A stretch of DNA of 64,000 bases from CAVYHX01 sp963768415 (GCA_963768415.1 CAVYHX010000042.1:1-64000); one strand, 5' to 3'. Shown: positions 44,412 through 53,211, counted from the stretch's first letter. Numbers and translations: made by a program. Notes: generated by a model not told the origin, from the sequence alone.

Positions 44412-46718
44412 ATGAGCAAGAACCTGGTTATTGTCGAATCGCCCGCCAAATGTAAAACCATAAAAAAATATCTGGGCAAGGACTACGAGGTCATGGCGTC
44501 TTACGGCCATGTGCGCGATCTCGTGCCCAAGGAGGGTGCTGTCGATCCGGGCGCCGACTTTGCCATGAAGTACCAGCTCATCGAGCGCAATTCCAAGCAT
44601 GTGGACGCCATCGTCAAGGCGATGAAGAAGGCCGACGCCCTGTTCCTGGCGACTGACCCGGATCGCGAAGGCGAGGCGATTTCCTGGCACCTGTGTGAAC
44701 TCCTGAAGGAACGCAAGGCACTCAAGGACAAACCCGTACACCGCGTGGTATTCAACGAAATTACCAAGCGTGCCATCAGTGAGGCCATTGAGCACTCGCG
44801 GGACCTTTCGACAGAGCTGATCAATGCCCAGCAGGCACGCCGCGCGCTCGACTACCTGGTGGGTTTCAACCTGTCCCCCCTGTTGTGGAAAAAGATACGC
44901 CGCGGACTGTCTGCGGGACGCGTCCAGAGCCCGGCACTGCGCATGATCGTGGAACGCGAGATCGATATCGAGGCCTTCAAGCCGCGCGAATACTGGACGC
45001 TTGAAGGTGATCTCAGCAAGGACGGTCAGAATTTCGTTGCGCGCCTGACACACTTCGGTGACGACAAGCTGAAACAGTTTTCCATTACCAGGGAAGCCGC
45101 TGCCAGCAAGGCCAAACAGGAACTGCTGAAGGCTGCCGGTGGCAAGCTTGTTGTCGACAACGTCGAAAAGAAACAGCGCAAGCGCAATCCGACCGCTCCG
45201 TTCACAACCTCCACCCTGCAACAGGAGGCCTCGCGCAAACTGGGTTTCACTGCCAGCCGCACCATGCGTGTCGCACAGCAGCTCTATGAAGGTATGGACA
45301 TCGGCGGCGAAACGGTCGGCCTGATCACATACATGCGTACCGACTCGGTCAATCTGGCCCAGGAGGCAATCGACGAGCTGCGTGAGTTCATACCGGAGCG
45401 CTTCGGGGAAAATACCCTGCCGGACAAACCGCGGGTCTACAAGACCAAGGCCAAGAACGCCCAGGAAGCGCATGAGGCCATTCGACCTACCTCGGTGCGT
45501 CATACGCCCGAGGAAATAAAAAAACATTTAAGCGCGGAACAACTCAAGCTCTATAGCCTCATCTGGAAGCGCACCATCGCCTGCCAGATGATTCACGCCA
45601 CCATCAATACGGTCAGTATCGATTTTGATTGCGGACCGGGTAATCGTTTCCGCGCCACCGGATCCACAGTAGTGGACCCCGGATTCATGGCCGTCTACCA
45701 GGAGAGCGTGGACGATAAAAAAGGCGACGCCGATGAAAGCCTGCTGCCGCCCCTGGAGAAGGGGGATAGCTGCACGCTGAACGATATTCGTGCAGACCAG
45801 CACTTTACCGAACCGCCGCCACGCTTCTCGGAGGCCAGCCTGGTCAAAACGCTGGAAGAGTACGGTATTGGCCGTCCATCGACCTATGCAGCGATCATCT
45901 CCACCCTGCAGGCGCGCGAATATGTAGAGCTGGAGAAGAAACGTTTCTATCCGACTGACGTTGGCCGTGTCGTGAGCAAATTTCTGACCGAGCACTTCAC
46001 GCGCTATGTGGATTACGATTTTACTGCCCGACTCGAGGATGAACTGGATGCGGTCGCGCGCGGGGAGAAGGACTGGATCCCGCTAATGAAAGACTTCTGG
46101 AAGCCCTTCAAGGATCTGGTGGATGACAAGGAAACCAGCGTCTCGCGCAGTGACGTAACCACCGAAGCCATGGATGAAGACTGTCCGAAATGCGGCAAGC
46201 AGCTGAATATACGCCTCGGGCGCCGCGGCCGCTTTATCGGGTGCAGTGGCTACCCCGAATGTGACTATACGCGTAACGTCGATGATGAACGCGGCAATGA
46301 GGAACCGGAAGTCGTCGAAGGCCGCTCCTGCCCGGAATGCAAATCCGATCTGATAATTCGCAGCGGTCGTTACGGGAAGTTTATTGGCTGCAGCAGCTAT
46401 CCGGATTGCAAATACATCGAGCCCCTGGAAAAACCCGAAGACTCCGGCGTGCAGTGCCCGGAATGCCGGAAGGGCAATATCCTGAAGCGCAAATCCCGGC
46501 GCGGCAAGATCTTTTATTCCTGTGAACGCTATCCGGAATGCTCGTACGCAATCTGGAACCAGCCGCTGGCACTCTCGTGCCCGAAATGCCACTGGCCGAT
46601 CACTGCTGTCAAGACTACCAAGCGCTCCGGGACCCAGCGGGTGTGCCCGCAACAGGAATGCAAGTTCGTCGAACCCTGGGAAGAGACGGAAACCGTTAAA
46701 AAAGCCGCAGAGAACTGA
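44412..46718 (+). CDS. topA: DNA topoisomerase I
   Basis: Relaxes negative supercoils (type IA). 768 residues, shorter than E. coli (865). TOPRIM domain with LVIVESPAKCKTIKKYLG and the acidic triad DPDREGE; active-site Tyr at about residue 307 in ITYMRTDSVN. The C-terminus has three clear four-Cys zinc ribbons (CPKCGKQLNI...CSGYPEC, CPECKSDLII...CSSYPDC, CPECRKGNIL...CERYPEC) and a fourth, looser one near the end. Confidence 0.97.
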   Translation: MSKNLVIVESPAKCKTIKKYLGKDYEVMASYGHVRDLVPKEGAVDPGADFAMKYQLIERNSKHVDAIVKAMKKADALFLATDPDREGEAISWHLCELLKERKALKDKPVHRVVFNEITKRAISEAIEHSRDLSTELINAQQARRALDYLVGFNLSPLLWKKIRRGLSAGRVQSPALRMIVEREIDIEAFKPREYWTLEGDLSKDGQNFVARLTHFGDDKLKQFSITREAAASKAKQELLKAAGGKLVVDNVEKKQRKRNPTAPFTTSTLQQEASRKLGFTASRTMRVAQQLYEGMDIGGETVGLITYMRTDSVNLAQEAIDELREFIPERFGENTLPDKPRVYKTKAKNAQEAHEAIRPTSVRHTPEEIKKHLSAEQLKLYSLIWKRTIACQMIHATINTVSIDFDCGPGNRFRATGSTVVDPGFMAVYQESVDDKKGDADESLLPPLEKGDSCTLNDIRADQHFTEPPPRFSEASLVKTLEEYGIGRPSTYAAIISTLQAREYVELEKKRFYPTDVGRVVSKFLTEHFTRYVDYDFTARLEDELDAVARGEKDWIPLMKDFWKPFKDLVDDKETSVSRSDVTTEAMDEDCPKCGKQLNIRLGRRGRFIGCSGYPECDYTRNVDDERGNEEPEVVEGRSCPECKSDLIIRSGRYGKFIGCSSYPDCKYIEPLEKPEDSGVQCPECRKGNILKRKSRRGKIFYSCERYPECSYAIWNQPLALSCPKCHWPITAVKTTKRSGTQRVCPQQECKFVEPWEETETVKKAAEN

Positions 46719-46884
46719 TTCGGCATTGCTGCACAGAGTTACAGCTAACGCATGGGGTATGGTCTTGCCGGGTGAGTTCGCCCTGCATCATTCAGGCCCG
46801 GGAAGCAATCTTGCCGTCGGGTCGGCAGCAGTAACCGGAAGCGTCGATGCCCTTGCGGTCAATTACCGAATCATCTGACTCAAC

Positions 46885-47439
46885 ATGAACTGGCATATTC
46901 GCGAAGCTGTCCGGCACATCGCCGCCGGTAATGTCATTGCCTATCCCACCGAAACGGTCTATGGACTGGGTTGTGATCCATTCAACGGGGGCGCTGTCCT
47001 GCGGGTGCTGGAACTGAAGCAACGCAGTATCGAGCAGGGCCTCATCCTGATCGCCAGTGACTTCTCCCGGCTGGAACCCCTGTTGTTACCGGTCGACAAG
47101 GCCGTAAAAAACCGCATCATGAAATCGTGGCCCGGACCGGTTACCTGGATCCTGCCGTGCCGGCCGGAAACACCGGTCTGGCTGCGCGGAAGCCACACCG
47201 GACTGGCAGTACGCGTGACCGGTGATCCGGTTGCGGCGGCACTTTGCACAGAGTGGGGCGGGCCACTGGTATCAACCAGCGCGAATATCCATGGAAAACA
47301 TCCCGCAACCAGCACGCTGGCGCTACGCAAGGCATTTAACGGGCACCTGGATTACATACTGTCCGGCACCGCAAATTTATCCGGCAAACCCAGCGAGATT
47401 CGTGACGCGATTTCAGGCAGGATAGTACGCGGCTCCTGA
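46885..47439 (+). CDS. tsaC: L-threonylcarbamoyladenylate synthase (Sua5/YrdC/TsaC)
   Basis: Makes threonylcarbamoyl-AMP from threonine, bicarbonate and ATP, the donor used by TsaD (13337-14358). 184 residues, the short TsaC form lacking the Sua5 domain. GNVIAYPTETVYGLGCDPFN with the KxR-like site in LELKQRSIEQGLILIAS, WPGPVTWILP, AVRVTGDPVA and LVSTSANIHGK are the family landmarks. 166 bp after topA, with nothing recognised in between. Confidence 0.94.
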   Translation: MNWHIREAVRHIAAGNVIAYPTETVYGLGCDPFNGGAVLRVLELKQRSIEQGLILIASDFSRLEPLLLPVDKAVKNRIMKSWPGPVTWILPCRPETPVWLRGSHTGLAVRVTGDPVAAALCTEWGGPLVSTSANIHGKHPATSTLALRKAFNGHLDYILSGTANLSGKPSEIRDAISGRIVRGS

Positions 47440-47605
47440 TACGCAATTGCCGGGACACATAGAAATCCATGGATCAAACCCGCCACCTGAGAAATACTGA
47501 ATCATCGAACCTGCCGGTATTCGTGCATCGCGGTATTTTTCATTTTCGCTTCGGTCCTTGTTTCCGGCGTTCAACTCATAGCTCACCATTTCACGGTATC
47601 CGGCC

Positions 47606-48544
47606 ATGACTTCAATACCAATCGGCAAGCAACACATTAGCCTGGTACGCAAGTATCTGCTTGATTTGCAGGACAGCATTTGTACTGCGCTGGAAGCGGC
47701 CGATGGCAGTGGAAAATTCCGGGAAGACGACTGGTCACGCGCGGAAGGCGGCGGCGGACGTTCACGCGTGCTGGAAGAGGGCGCAGTATTCGAAAAAGCC
47801 GGGATTAATTTTTCTCATGTATTCGGCGGACAACTGCCCCCCTCGGCTACAGCCAGCCGACCCGAACTGACAGGCCGCAGTTTTCAGGCCATGGGGGTCT
47901 CGCTGGTCATCCATCCACGCAACCCCTATATCCCGACCTCACACGCCAATGTACGTTTCTTTGTTGCAGAGAAAAACGAGGCCGATCCGGTATGGTGGTT
48001 CGGAGGGGGTTTTGATCTCACACCCTATTACGGCTTTACCGAAGATGCCATGCACTGGCATCGAATGGCAAAAGAGGCCTGTACACCCTTTGGCGATGAT
48101 GTCTATTCGCACTATAAAAAATGGTGTGACGAATACTTCTATATCAAGCACCGCAACGAGCCGCGCGGCATCGGCGGCCTGTTCTTTGATGATCTCAACA
48201 CCGGCAGTTTTGAATACTGTTGTTCGCTCATGCAAAGTATCGGTAATCACTACCTGCCTGCATACCTGCCGATAATTGAACGCCGCAAGGACATAAAGTA
48301 CGGGGAGCGCGAGCGCGACTTTCAGGCCTATCGTCGCGGTCGCTATGTTGAATTCAACCTGGTCTATGACCGCGGCACCCTGTTCGGCCTGCAATCCGGC
48401 GGCCGCACCGAAGCCATTCTGATGTCACTCCCGCCCGTGGTGAAATGGCGCTATGACTGGCAGCCGGAACCCGGTACACCGGAAGCGGAACTCTACGAGG
48501 TTTTTCTCAAACCCAGAGACTGGCTGGCAACAGAAAACGAATAA
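47606..48544 (+). CDS. hemF: Oxygen-dependent coproporphyrinogen III oxidase
   Basis: Decarboxylates coproporphyrinogen III to protoporphyrinogen IX using O2, implying at least microaerobic haem synthesis. 312 residues. GGGGRSRVLEEGAVFEKAG, SLVIHPRNPYIPTSHANVRF, WWFGGGFDLTPYYGF, KHRNEPRGIGGLFFDDL and GQRGRYVEFNLVYDRGTLFG-like RRGRYVEFNLVYDRGT are all conserved. Last gene of the lysM-to-hemF run; its 3' side is a repeat element at 48550. Confidence 0.96.
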   Translation: MTSIPIGKQHISLVRKYLLDLQDSICTALEAADGSGKFREDDWSRAEGGGGRSRVLEEGAVFEKAGINFSHVFGGQLPPSATASRPELTGRSFQAMGVSLVIHPRNPYIPTSHANVRFFVAEKNEADPVWWFGGGFDLTPYYGFTEDAMHWHRMAKEACTPFGDDVYSHYKKWCDEYFYIKHRNEPRGIGGLFFDDLNTGSFEYCCSLMQSIGNHYLPAYLPIIERRKDIKYGERERDFQAYRRGRYVEFNLVYDRGTLFGLQSGGRTEAILMSLPPVVKWRYDWQPEPGTPEAELYEVFLKPRDWLATENE

Positions 48545-48549
48545 CCGCC

Positions 48550-48615
48550 TGTAGGAGCGCTGCCCTTCAGCGCGATTGGCGAGAACCCTATCGCGGCCAG
48601 GGGGCCGCTCCTACA
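48550..48615. repeat. REP-like hairpin element
   Basis: TGTAGGAGCG at the left and CGCTCCTACA at the right end, with internal GCGCGATTGG and CTATCGCGGCC. This resembles the TGTAGGAGCGGCC repeats abundant in Pseudomonas and Xanthomonas genomes. Six bases after hemF, so it may serve as its 3' hairpin. Confidence 0.7.
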
Positions 48616-48670
48616 GATAGATTTCCCAACCCTGTAGATGTATTGGTTGGGCCACGAAGCGTGCAACGAC

Positions 48671-48717
48671 GGACAGGATGTCCGAGTGCCGTGGAGCACA
48701 TGGATGTGCGTGAACGG
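48671..48717. repeat. GGACAGGATGTCC-type repeat, copy 1
   Basis: Begins GGACAGGATGTCC, then AGTGCCG.GGAGCACATGGATGTGC. Matches 48843-48889 with a few substitutions; GGACAGGATGTCC and GCACATGGATGTGC are small palindromes. Confidence 0.6.
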
Positions 48718-48761
48718 CGGTACCTCCATCCCTGGAGGCACATCGCTTCCGGCTGTTTTTT

Positions 48762-48805
48762 ACGGGCACAGCCCGGACCAGCTTCTCGACCCGGGCTATG
48801 CCCGT
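48762..48805. repeat. Inverted repeat (15-bp arms)
   Basis: ACGGGCACAGCCCGG and CCGGGCTATGCCCGT, one mismatch, 14-base loop. A TTTTTT run lies just before the left arm, so it could end transcription running leftwards. Confidence 0.6.
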
Positions 48806-48842
48806 AGTAATGGCTCACCTTCTCCCTGCCTCCCGCGACGCT

Positions 48843-48889
48843 GGACAGGACGTCCAAGTGCCGCGAAGCACATGGAGGTGCGAGAGCGG
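48843..48889. repeat. GGACAGGATGTCC-type repeat, copy 2
   Basis: GGACAGGACGTCC, AGTGCCG, GAAGCACATGGAGGTGC; partner of copy 1 at 48671, same orientation. Confidence 0.6.
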
Positions 48890-49012
48890 CCGTTCGTACG
48901 TCCCTTCCGGCGACGCTTCGGGATCCCAGGCATCCCTGCACGCTGCTAGGCACATTGTACAGACATCGCTCCCGGCATCCTGCCTCCCGCGATGTACCTC
49001 CATCCCTGGAGG

Positions 49013-49040
49013 CAAAAAAAACCCCGCGTTTCGGCGGGGT
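49013..49040 (-). terminator. Intrinsic terminator facing left
   Basis: Arms ACCCCGC / GCGGGGT (49021-49027 and 49034-49040), 6-base loop, followed on the minus strand by a run of eight T. It ends transcription coming from about 49250, where no protein gene is seen. Confidence 0.75.
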
Positions 49041-49250
49041 AAAAACGCTTTTCAGCGTCGGAGGAGCCCTTGATGCACAGTGCAATGACAACAAAAAACT
49101 TCTCTGAAATGGGTCCTGATCATCCCTGATCCCTGCCGGGCCCATATCACAGTACTCTTGTTTGACGCACTGGTTGTAAAGGTTATCGGCTACCTGGATG
49201 GAAGCTTTAGGCATGCTCCGGGCCCTCCCGGGTACTGGCGGAAATTTTTC
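49041..49250 (-). ncRNA. Candidate small RNA (unassigned)
   Basis: About 200 bases between an AT-rich, promoter-like stretch with an inverted repeat ATAACA-TAC-TGTTAT (49251-49265) and the strong terminator at 49013-49040 on the same strand. The 5' GGAGGGCCC and 3' GGGCTCCTCC could pair as a closing stem. GGAT/GGA repeats are frequent. An open frame exists but runs through the terminator, so it is not a credible protein. No match to 6S, tmRNA, 4.5S or RNase P that I can recognise. Confidence 0.3.
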
Positions 49251-49461
49251 ATAACATACTGTTATATTTGATTAATAATCAGACATGGGGGATCGGTTCG
49301 CCAGCATACACGCGTCCCGGCAGCGGGATTCGGGCCGTTGCTGTTGCGGCAACCCTGATAGCCCGGCATCTCGTGGAACGCGTGAGCGCGGCTAGCTGTA
49401 ATACGATGCTGGCTGTGCGCAAGCTTGCCGTGCTGCGCATGCCTGTGATGGCAAGGGTGTT

Positions 49462-49506
49462 GGCCGAATGAATTCGGCCCTACAGTAGGGTCGAATTCAT
49501 TCGACC
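49462..49506. repeat. GAATTC-centred inverted repeat
   Basis: Arms GGCCGAATGAATTCGGCCCTA and TAGGGTCGAATTCATTCGACC (two mismatches) around CAG. A third related unit lies at 49540-49560. Similar TAGGGCCGAATTCATTCGGCC repeats are widespread in gammaproteobacteria. Confidence 0.7.
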
Positions 49507-49539
49507 AAATGGTATACCACCGTCATTGAGTCAAACCTG

Positions 49540-49560
49540 TAGGGCCGAATTCATTTGGCC
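49540..49560. repeat. GAATTC-type repeat unit, third copy
   Basis: TAGGGCCGAATTCATTTGGCC, same orientation as the right arm of the element at 49462-49506. Confidence 0.65.
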
Positions 49561-49603
49561 AGCGGCGTTTGATCGTAATCACCAATATACCAATCCATGC
49601 CCG

Positions 49604-50185
49604 CTAGCCAACGGTATCAAGATGCGTACTGCGCTGTTGGCCGCGATCACCATGCTGCAAGCGCCCGATGACCGCCGCTTCCGCCAGCAGATTCTGCAGT
49701 GCGCAGGGCCGTGCGGGTGTATCGGTCAGCCGCAGCGAGGCCAGACACTCGTGCTGGCGCACCAGCGCGAAGTACTCCGCGGGTTCCAGGTACGGCACGG
49801 CCTGTGAAAAACCTTGTGCCAGGCACTGCATGGCAGGGCGAAGCTTGCGGCTGATCAATAACTGCCCGTAGCAAAGCTGCAGTAATGCAGCATCCCGGTC
49901 AGTGCGCGCCAGTACGCCGAGCTGCACGTAGTCCAGGCGGGTCGATACGCCCATCCAGAAATGACAGATCAGCTGCAACAGATGCAACGGAAAACACGCG
50001 CCGCCGCTGAATCGGCGCGACTGCAGGGCGCGCTGCGCGCGGGCGCACAGGGCTTCTGCAGCCGGCTGCGCAACAGGATTGCCATACCATGCCGCCAGTG
50101 ACGGTACCTGCGACTCCACCAGCAAGGCGCGGACAGACCGCTCATCGGCGCATCTAACAGCTTGTTTATACTGGGCCAATAGCAT
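49604..50185 (-). CDS. Hypothetical protein
   Basis: 193 residues, ATG at 50183-50185, TAG at 49604. No signal peptide, no metal or nucleotide motif. Mostly helical, rich in Leu, Ala, Gln and Arg, with Cys scattered through it (CADERS, CARAQR, CFPLHLLQLICHFW). The pattern LLxLCYGQLL and LAEAAVIGRLQ suggests helical repeats. I do not recognise the family. Divergent from hemB over about 119 bp. Codon pattern resembles its neighbours, so I think it is a real gene. Confidence 0.55.
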   Translation of the reverse strand: MLLAQYKQAVRCADERSVRALLVESQVPSLAAWYGNPVAQPAAEALCARAQRALQSRRFSGGACFPLHLLQLICHFWMGVSTRLDYVQLGVLARTDRDAALLQLCYGQLLISRKLRPAMQCLAQGFSQAVPYLEPAEYFALVRQHECLASLRLTDTPARPCALQNLLAEAAVIGRLQHGDRGQQRSTHLDTVG

Positions 50186-50304
50186 AATTCCAGCTTACAC
50201 CTGCGGGAGTGGTAATGGTACCCGGAGGGCATTGTCCGGCGGGGACTGACCCCGTAGGCCGGTCACGTTAAACTGTCGTCTTTGTTTGTCAGGGAGTAAC
50301 CCAC

Positions 50305-51320
50305 GTGGTTGATCACAAACCGGCGCTACACCGTTATCCTGCCACCCGTATGCGGCGCATGCGCCGCGACGATTTTTCCCGACGCCTGATGCGTGAAACC
50401 TGTGTCAGCGCGGCTGATCTTATCTACCCGATCTTCGTACTCGAAGGCGAGGGACAGCGTGAACCGGTACCTTCCATGCCGGGTGTGGAACGTCTGAGTA
50501 TTGACCTGCTGTGCGCGGAAGCCGCCGCGGTGCATGACCTCGGCATCCCTGCGATCGCCCTGTTTCCGGTCACCCCCGCTCCGCAAAGAGCGATGATGCG
50601 CGCGAGGCCTACAACCCGGACGGCCTCGCACAACGTGCGGTGCGTGCCCTCAAGGCCGCTGTACCCGACCTGGGCGTTATTACCGATGTGGCACTGGATC
50701 CGTTCACCACCCATGGCCAGGATGGCCTGATCGATGCGAGCGGTTATGTGATGAACGACGAGACCGTCGCGGTACTGGTCGAACAGGCGCTGTCGCATGC
50801 CGCGGCCGGTGCGGATATCGTCGCGCCCTCCGATATGATGGATGGACGCATCGGCGCTGTGCGCCAGGCACTGGAGGCGAACAATCATCAGAATACGCGC
50901 ATCCTGGCCTATGCGGCCAAGTATGCCTCGAGCTTTTACGGCCCGTTTCGTGATGCAGTCGGGTCGGCTGCCAGCCTGGGTAGCGGTGATAAATACAGTT
51001 ACCAGATGGATCCAGCCAACAGTGATGAGGCGTTACGCGAGGTCGCGCTGGATCTGGAGGAGGGCGCGGATATGGTGATGGTCAAGCCCGCCATGCCGTA
51101 TCTGGATATCGTGCGGCGCGTGAAACAGGATTTCGGCGTACCCACGTTTGCCTACCAGGTCAGCGGAGAGTACGCCATGCTGAAGGCGGCCGCGCAGCAG
51201 GGCTGGCTCGATGAACACGCCGTGGTCATGGAATCCCTGCTGTGCATTCGGCGCGCCGGGGCAGATGCGATCCTGACATATTATGCCAGGGCGGTTGGCC
51301 AGTGGCTCCGTGACGGATAG
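50305..51320 (+). CDS. hemB: Delta-aminolevulinate dehydratase, Mg-type (one frameshift)
   Basis: Condenses two ALA to porphobilinogen. RMRRMRRDDFSRRLMRE at the start and VEGEGQ-like VLEGEGQREPVPSMPGVERL in the first frame; an extra base near 50580 shifts to SAKSDDAREAYNPDGLAQRA and then the rest: catalytic Lys segments AYAAKYASSFYGPFRDA and VMVKPAMPYLDIV. The metal region reads DVALDPFTTHGQDG, the Asp-based form without the zinc-binding Cys triad, as in Pseudomonas. About 338 residues joined. Confidence 0.95.
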
Positions 51321-51334
51321 CCCGGACTGATCAC

Positions 51335-52147
51335 ATGACTGACCACTATGCGGTCATGGGCAATCCCGTTGCCCACAGTAAATCACCGCAGATTCATACC
51401 CTGTTCGCGGCGCAGTCCGGTGCGGATCTGGACTATGTGGCCATTCGGGTGGAACCGGGGACATTCCCGCAAGCCGTTGCCGATTTCCATGCTGCCGGCG
51501 GCAAGGGTCTGAATATCACCGTGCCGTTCAAGGAACAGGCCTGGTCGCTGGCTGGCAGGCGCAGTGCCCGTGCCGAACGTGCCGGTGCCGTGAATACGCT
51601 GGTGCTGGATGTTTCCGGGGTGCATTACGGCGATAACACCGATGGCGCCGGTCTGGTCCGGGACCTGACAGTAAACCATGACTGTCCGCTGGCACACCGG
51701 CGGGTATTGCTGATCGGTGCCGGTGGCGCTGCCCGCGGCGTCATCGAGCCGTTACTGACGGAACAGCCCGCCTTGCTGGTCATCGCCAATCGCACCCCCG
51801 GCAAGGCCATTGAGCTTGCCCGGTTATTTTGCGACCTTGGCCGGGTTGAAGGCTGTGGATTGCCCGATCTTGAAGGTCAGGCATTCGACGTTATCATCAA
51901 TGCAACAGCCGCCAGTCTGGCCGGCCGGGTGCCGGAATTGCCCAATGCTGTCTGCGCTGGCAGCTGGTGCTATGACATGATGTACGCAAGCAAACCCACC
52001 GCCTTCATGGACTGGGCCAGTGCGCGCGGCGCACAGCAGTGCCTTGACGGTCTCGGTATGCTGGTGGAACAGGCGGCGGAATCGTTTTATCTGTGGCGCG
52101 GGGTACGGCCGGAAACGGGCCCTGTCATCGAGTTGCTCAGAATCTAG
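51335..52147 (+). CDS. aroE: Shikimate dehydrogenase (NADP+)
   Basis: Reduces 3-dehydroshikimate to shikimate in aromatic amino acid synthesis. 270 residues. YAVMGNPVAHSKSPQIH binds shikimate; catalytic Lys in NITVPFKEQAW (about 65) and Asp in NTDGAGLVRDL (about 101); NADP loop IGAGGAARGV and ANRTPGKA with the Arg that prefers NADP. The C-terminal EQAAESFYLWRGVRPET is standard. 14 bp after hemB. Confidence 0.96.
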   Translation: MTDHYAVMGNPVAHSKSPQIHTLFAAQSGADLDYVAIRVEPGTFPQAVADFHAAGGKGLNITVPFKEQAWSLAGRRSARAERAGAVNTLVLDVSGVHYGDNTDGAGLVRDLTVNHDCPLAHRRVLLIGAGGAARGVIEPLLTEQPALLVIANRTPGKAIELARLFCDLGRVEGCGLPDLEGQAFDVIINATAASLAGRVPELPNAVCAGSWCYDMMYASKPTAFMDWASARGAQQCLDGLGMLVEQAAESFYLWRGVRPETGPVIELLRI

Positions 52148-52508
52148 GCGCGCGCACGCCATGCGCTCGTCAGGCTTGCGTGTGCCCGGCGTTCCTGGGT
52201 ACGGCGTTCGCGTCCCTCCCAGGGCAGCGTGCGCCAGTCCAGGCGCCGGCGCTCGTTACCTGCCAGTCGATGTCCGAATTCACGCACGGATACCACATTG
52301 CCATTGCATATTTTGCCCTGCAACTGGCCGATTAACTTGCTCGCCTTCACGGTCTGACCGGGTATGCACCAGGCCATAACGCGACATTTCCGCAGCACCA
52401 GCCGGTTTTTTTATGACTGCGCACCGGTGCTGTCGCCGGCAAGCCGGCCAGCCGGCGCAGGTCCTGCTCTGTGGTGCCTGCTGTCAAATTACCTATGTAG
52501 ATGATCAT
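52144..52508 (-). CDS. RNA-recognition-motif (RRM) protein (frameshifted)
   Basis: Read in one frame nothing is clear, but joining three frames gives an RRM fold: RNP2-like IIYIGNLTAGTTEQDLRRLAG from ATG 52506-52508 (or ATG 52521), then RYGLVHTRSDREG after a shift near 52395 (RNP1 position), then KLIGQLQGKICNGNVVSVREF after a shift near 52345, as in the last helix and strand of an RRM. A basic tail NERRRLDWRTLPWEGRERRTQERR follows. About 120 residues. It shares its stop with the aroE stop (convergent overlap). RNA target unknown; the joins are my inference. Confidence 0.6.
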
Positions 52509-52571
52509 CTTGTCATGGATCATGGGTTACCGGGAACATACACGCCATGCCAGTACGATGGTTCCGGCAGG

Positions 52572-53107
52572 TCACTCATTCGCCATATGACGATTCTTCA
52601 GCTCAACATAGTGTTTTGCCGAATAGTCGAGAAAGGCCTGCTCTTCGAGCGCGCAATGGCCGCACCTTGCGCGCCGGCGTCCCCACCCAGAGAAAACCGC
52701 CTTCCACCACCAGTCCCGGCGGAACCAGGCTGCCGGCGCCCAGGATCGCTCCGGTACGCAGGATTGCGCCATCCATGACGGTTGCAGCCATACCGATCAG
52801 GCAGCGATCCTCGATAGTGCAGCCGTGCAGGATAGCCTGATGGCCAACGGTTATGTCCGCACCGATAGTCAACGGAAATCCGCCCGGAGCGAATTCACTG
52901 TCATGGCTGACGTGCAGGATAGTCCCGTCCTGGATATTGGTGCGCGCGCCGATGGTAACTGTATTGACATCGCCGCGCGCAACTACATTGGGCCACAGGG
53001 AAACATCCGCATCGATGGTGACATCACCGATTACCAGCGCGGTCGCGTCAATATAGGCGGACGCGGGCGATGCGCGGCGCTGTGTTTTCGAATTTCCTTA
53101 TCGACAT
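52572..53107 (-). CDS. Gamma-carbonic anhydrase family protein (two frameshifts)
   Basis: A left-handed beta-helix protein. Starts MSIRKFENTAPRI at ATG 53105-53107; after a shift near 53065 it reads SAYIDATALVIGDVTIDADVSLWPNVVARGDVN, then IGARTNIQDGTILHV, SHDSEF, IGADITVGHQAILHGCTIED, IGMAATVMDGAI, the hexapeptide repeats with His metal ligands. A second shift near 52650 gives the end RALEEQAFLDYSAKHYVELK. About 178 residues joined. Members bind Zn or Fe; carbonic anhydrase activity is proved for only some. Confidence 0.88.
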
Positions 53108-53211
53108 GGGGATTAGTTTCAGGGATTCCACATGCGGTTGCAAGACGGCCATGCTAAAGTTAATGTCTTTTGAACATTGTGCCTGATTATCAGGCGTGAG
53201 GTCACCACGTC

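Larger units (their letters stand above)
48545..49603. other. Repeat-rich intergenic region of about 1 kb
   Basis: No protein gene is supported. From left to right: a hairpin repeat (48550-48615), two copies of a GGACAGGAtGTCC-AGTGCCG unit (48671, 48843), two copies of TACCTCCATCCCTGGAGGCA (48721, 48995), a 15-bp inverted repeat (48762-48776 with 48791-48805), an intrinsic terminator facing left (49013-49040) with a candidate small-RNA gene upstream, and three GAATTC-centred units (49462-49560). Confidence 0.75.

Noticed and set aside
44178..45527. 449-codon open frame opposite topA
   Set aside because: Antisense shadow of topA, which has all its motifs on the plus strand.
48588..49214. Protein gene across the repeats behind hemF
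   Set aside because: The frame runs through a strong terminator and two repeat families; composition is repeat-driven.
49251..49265. LexA (SOS) box
   Set aside because: ATAACA-TAC-TGTTAT lacks the CTG-N10-CAG core needed for a LexA site.
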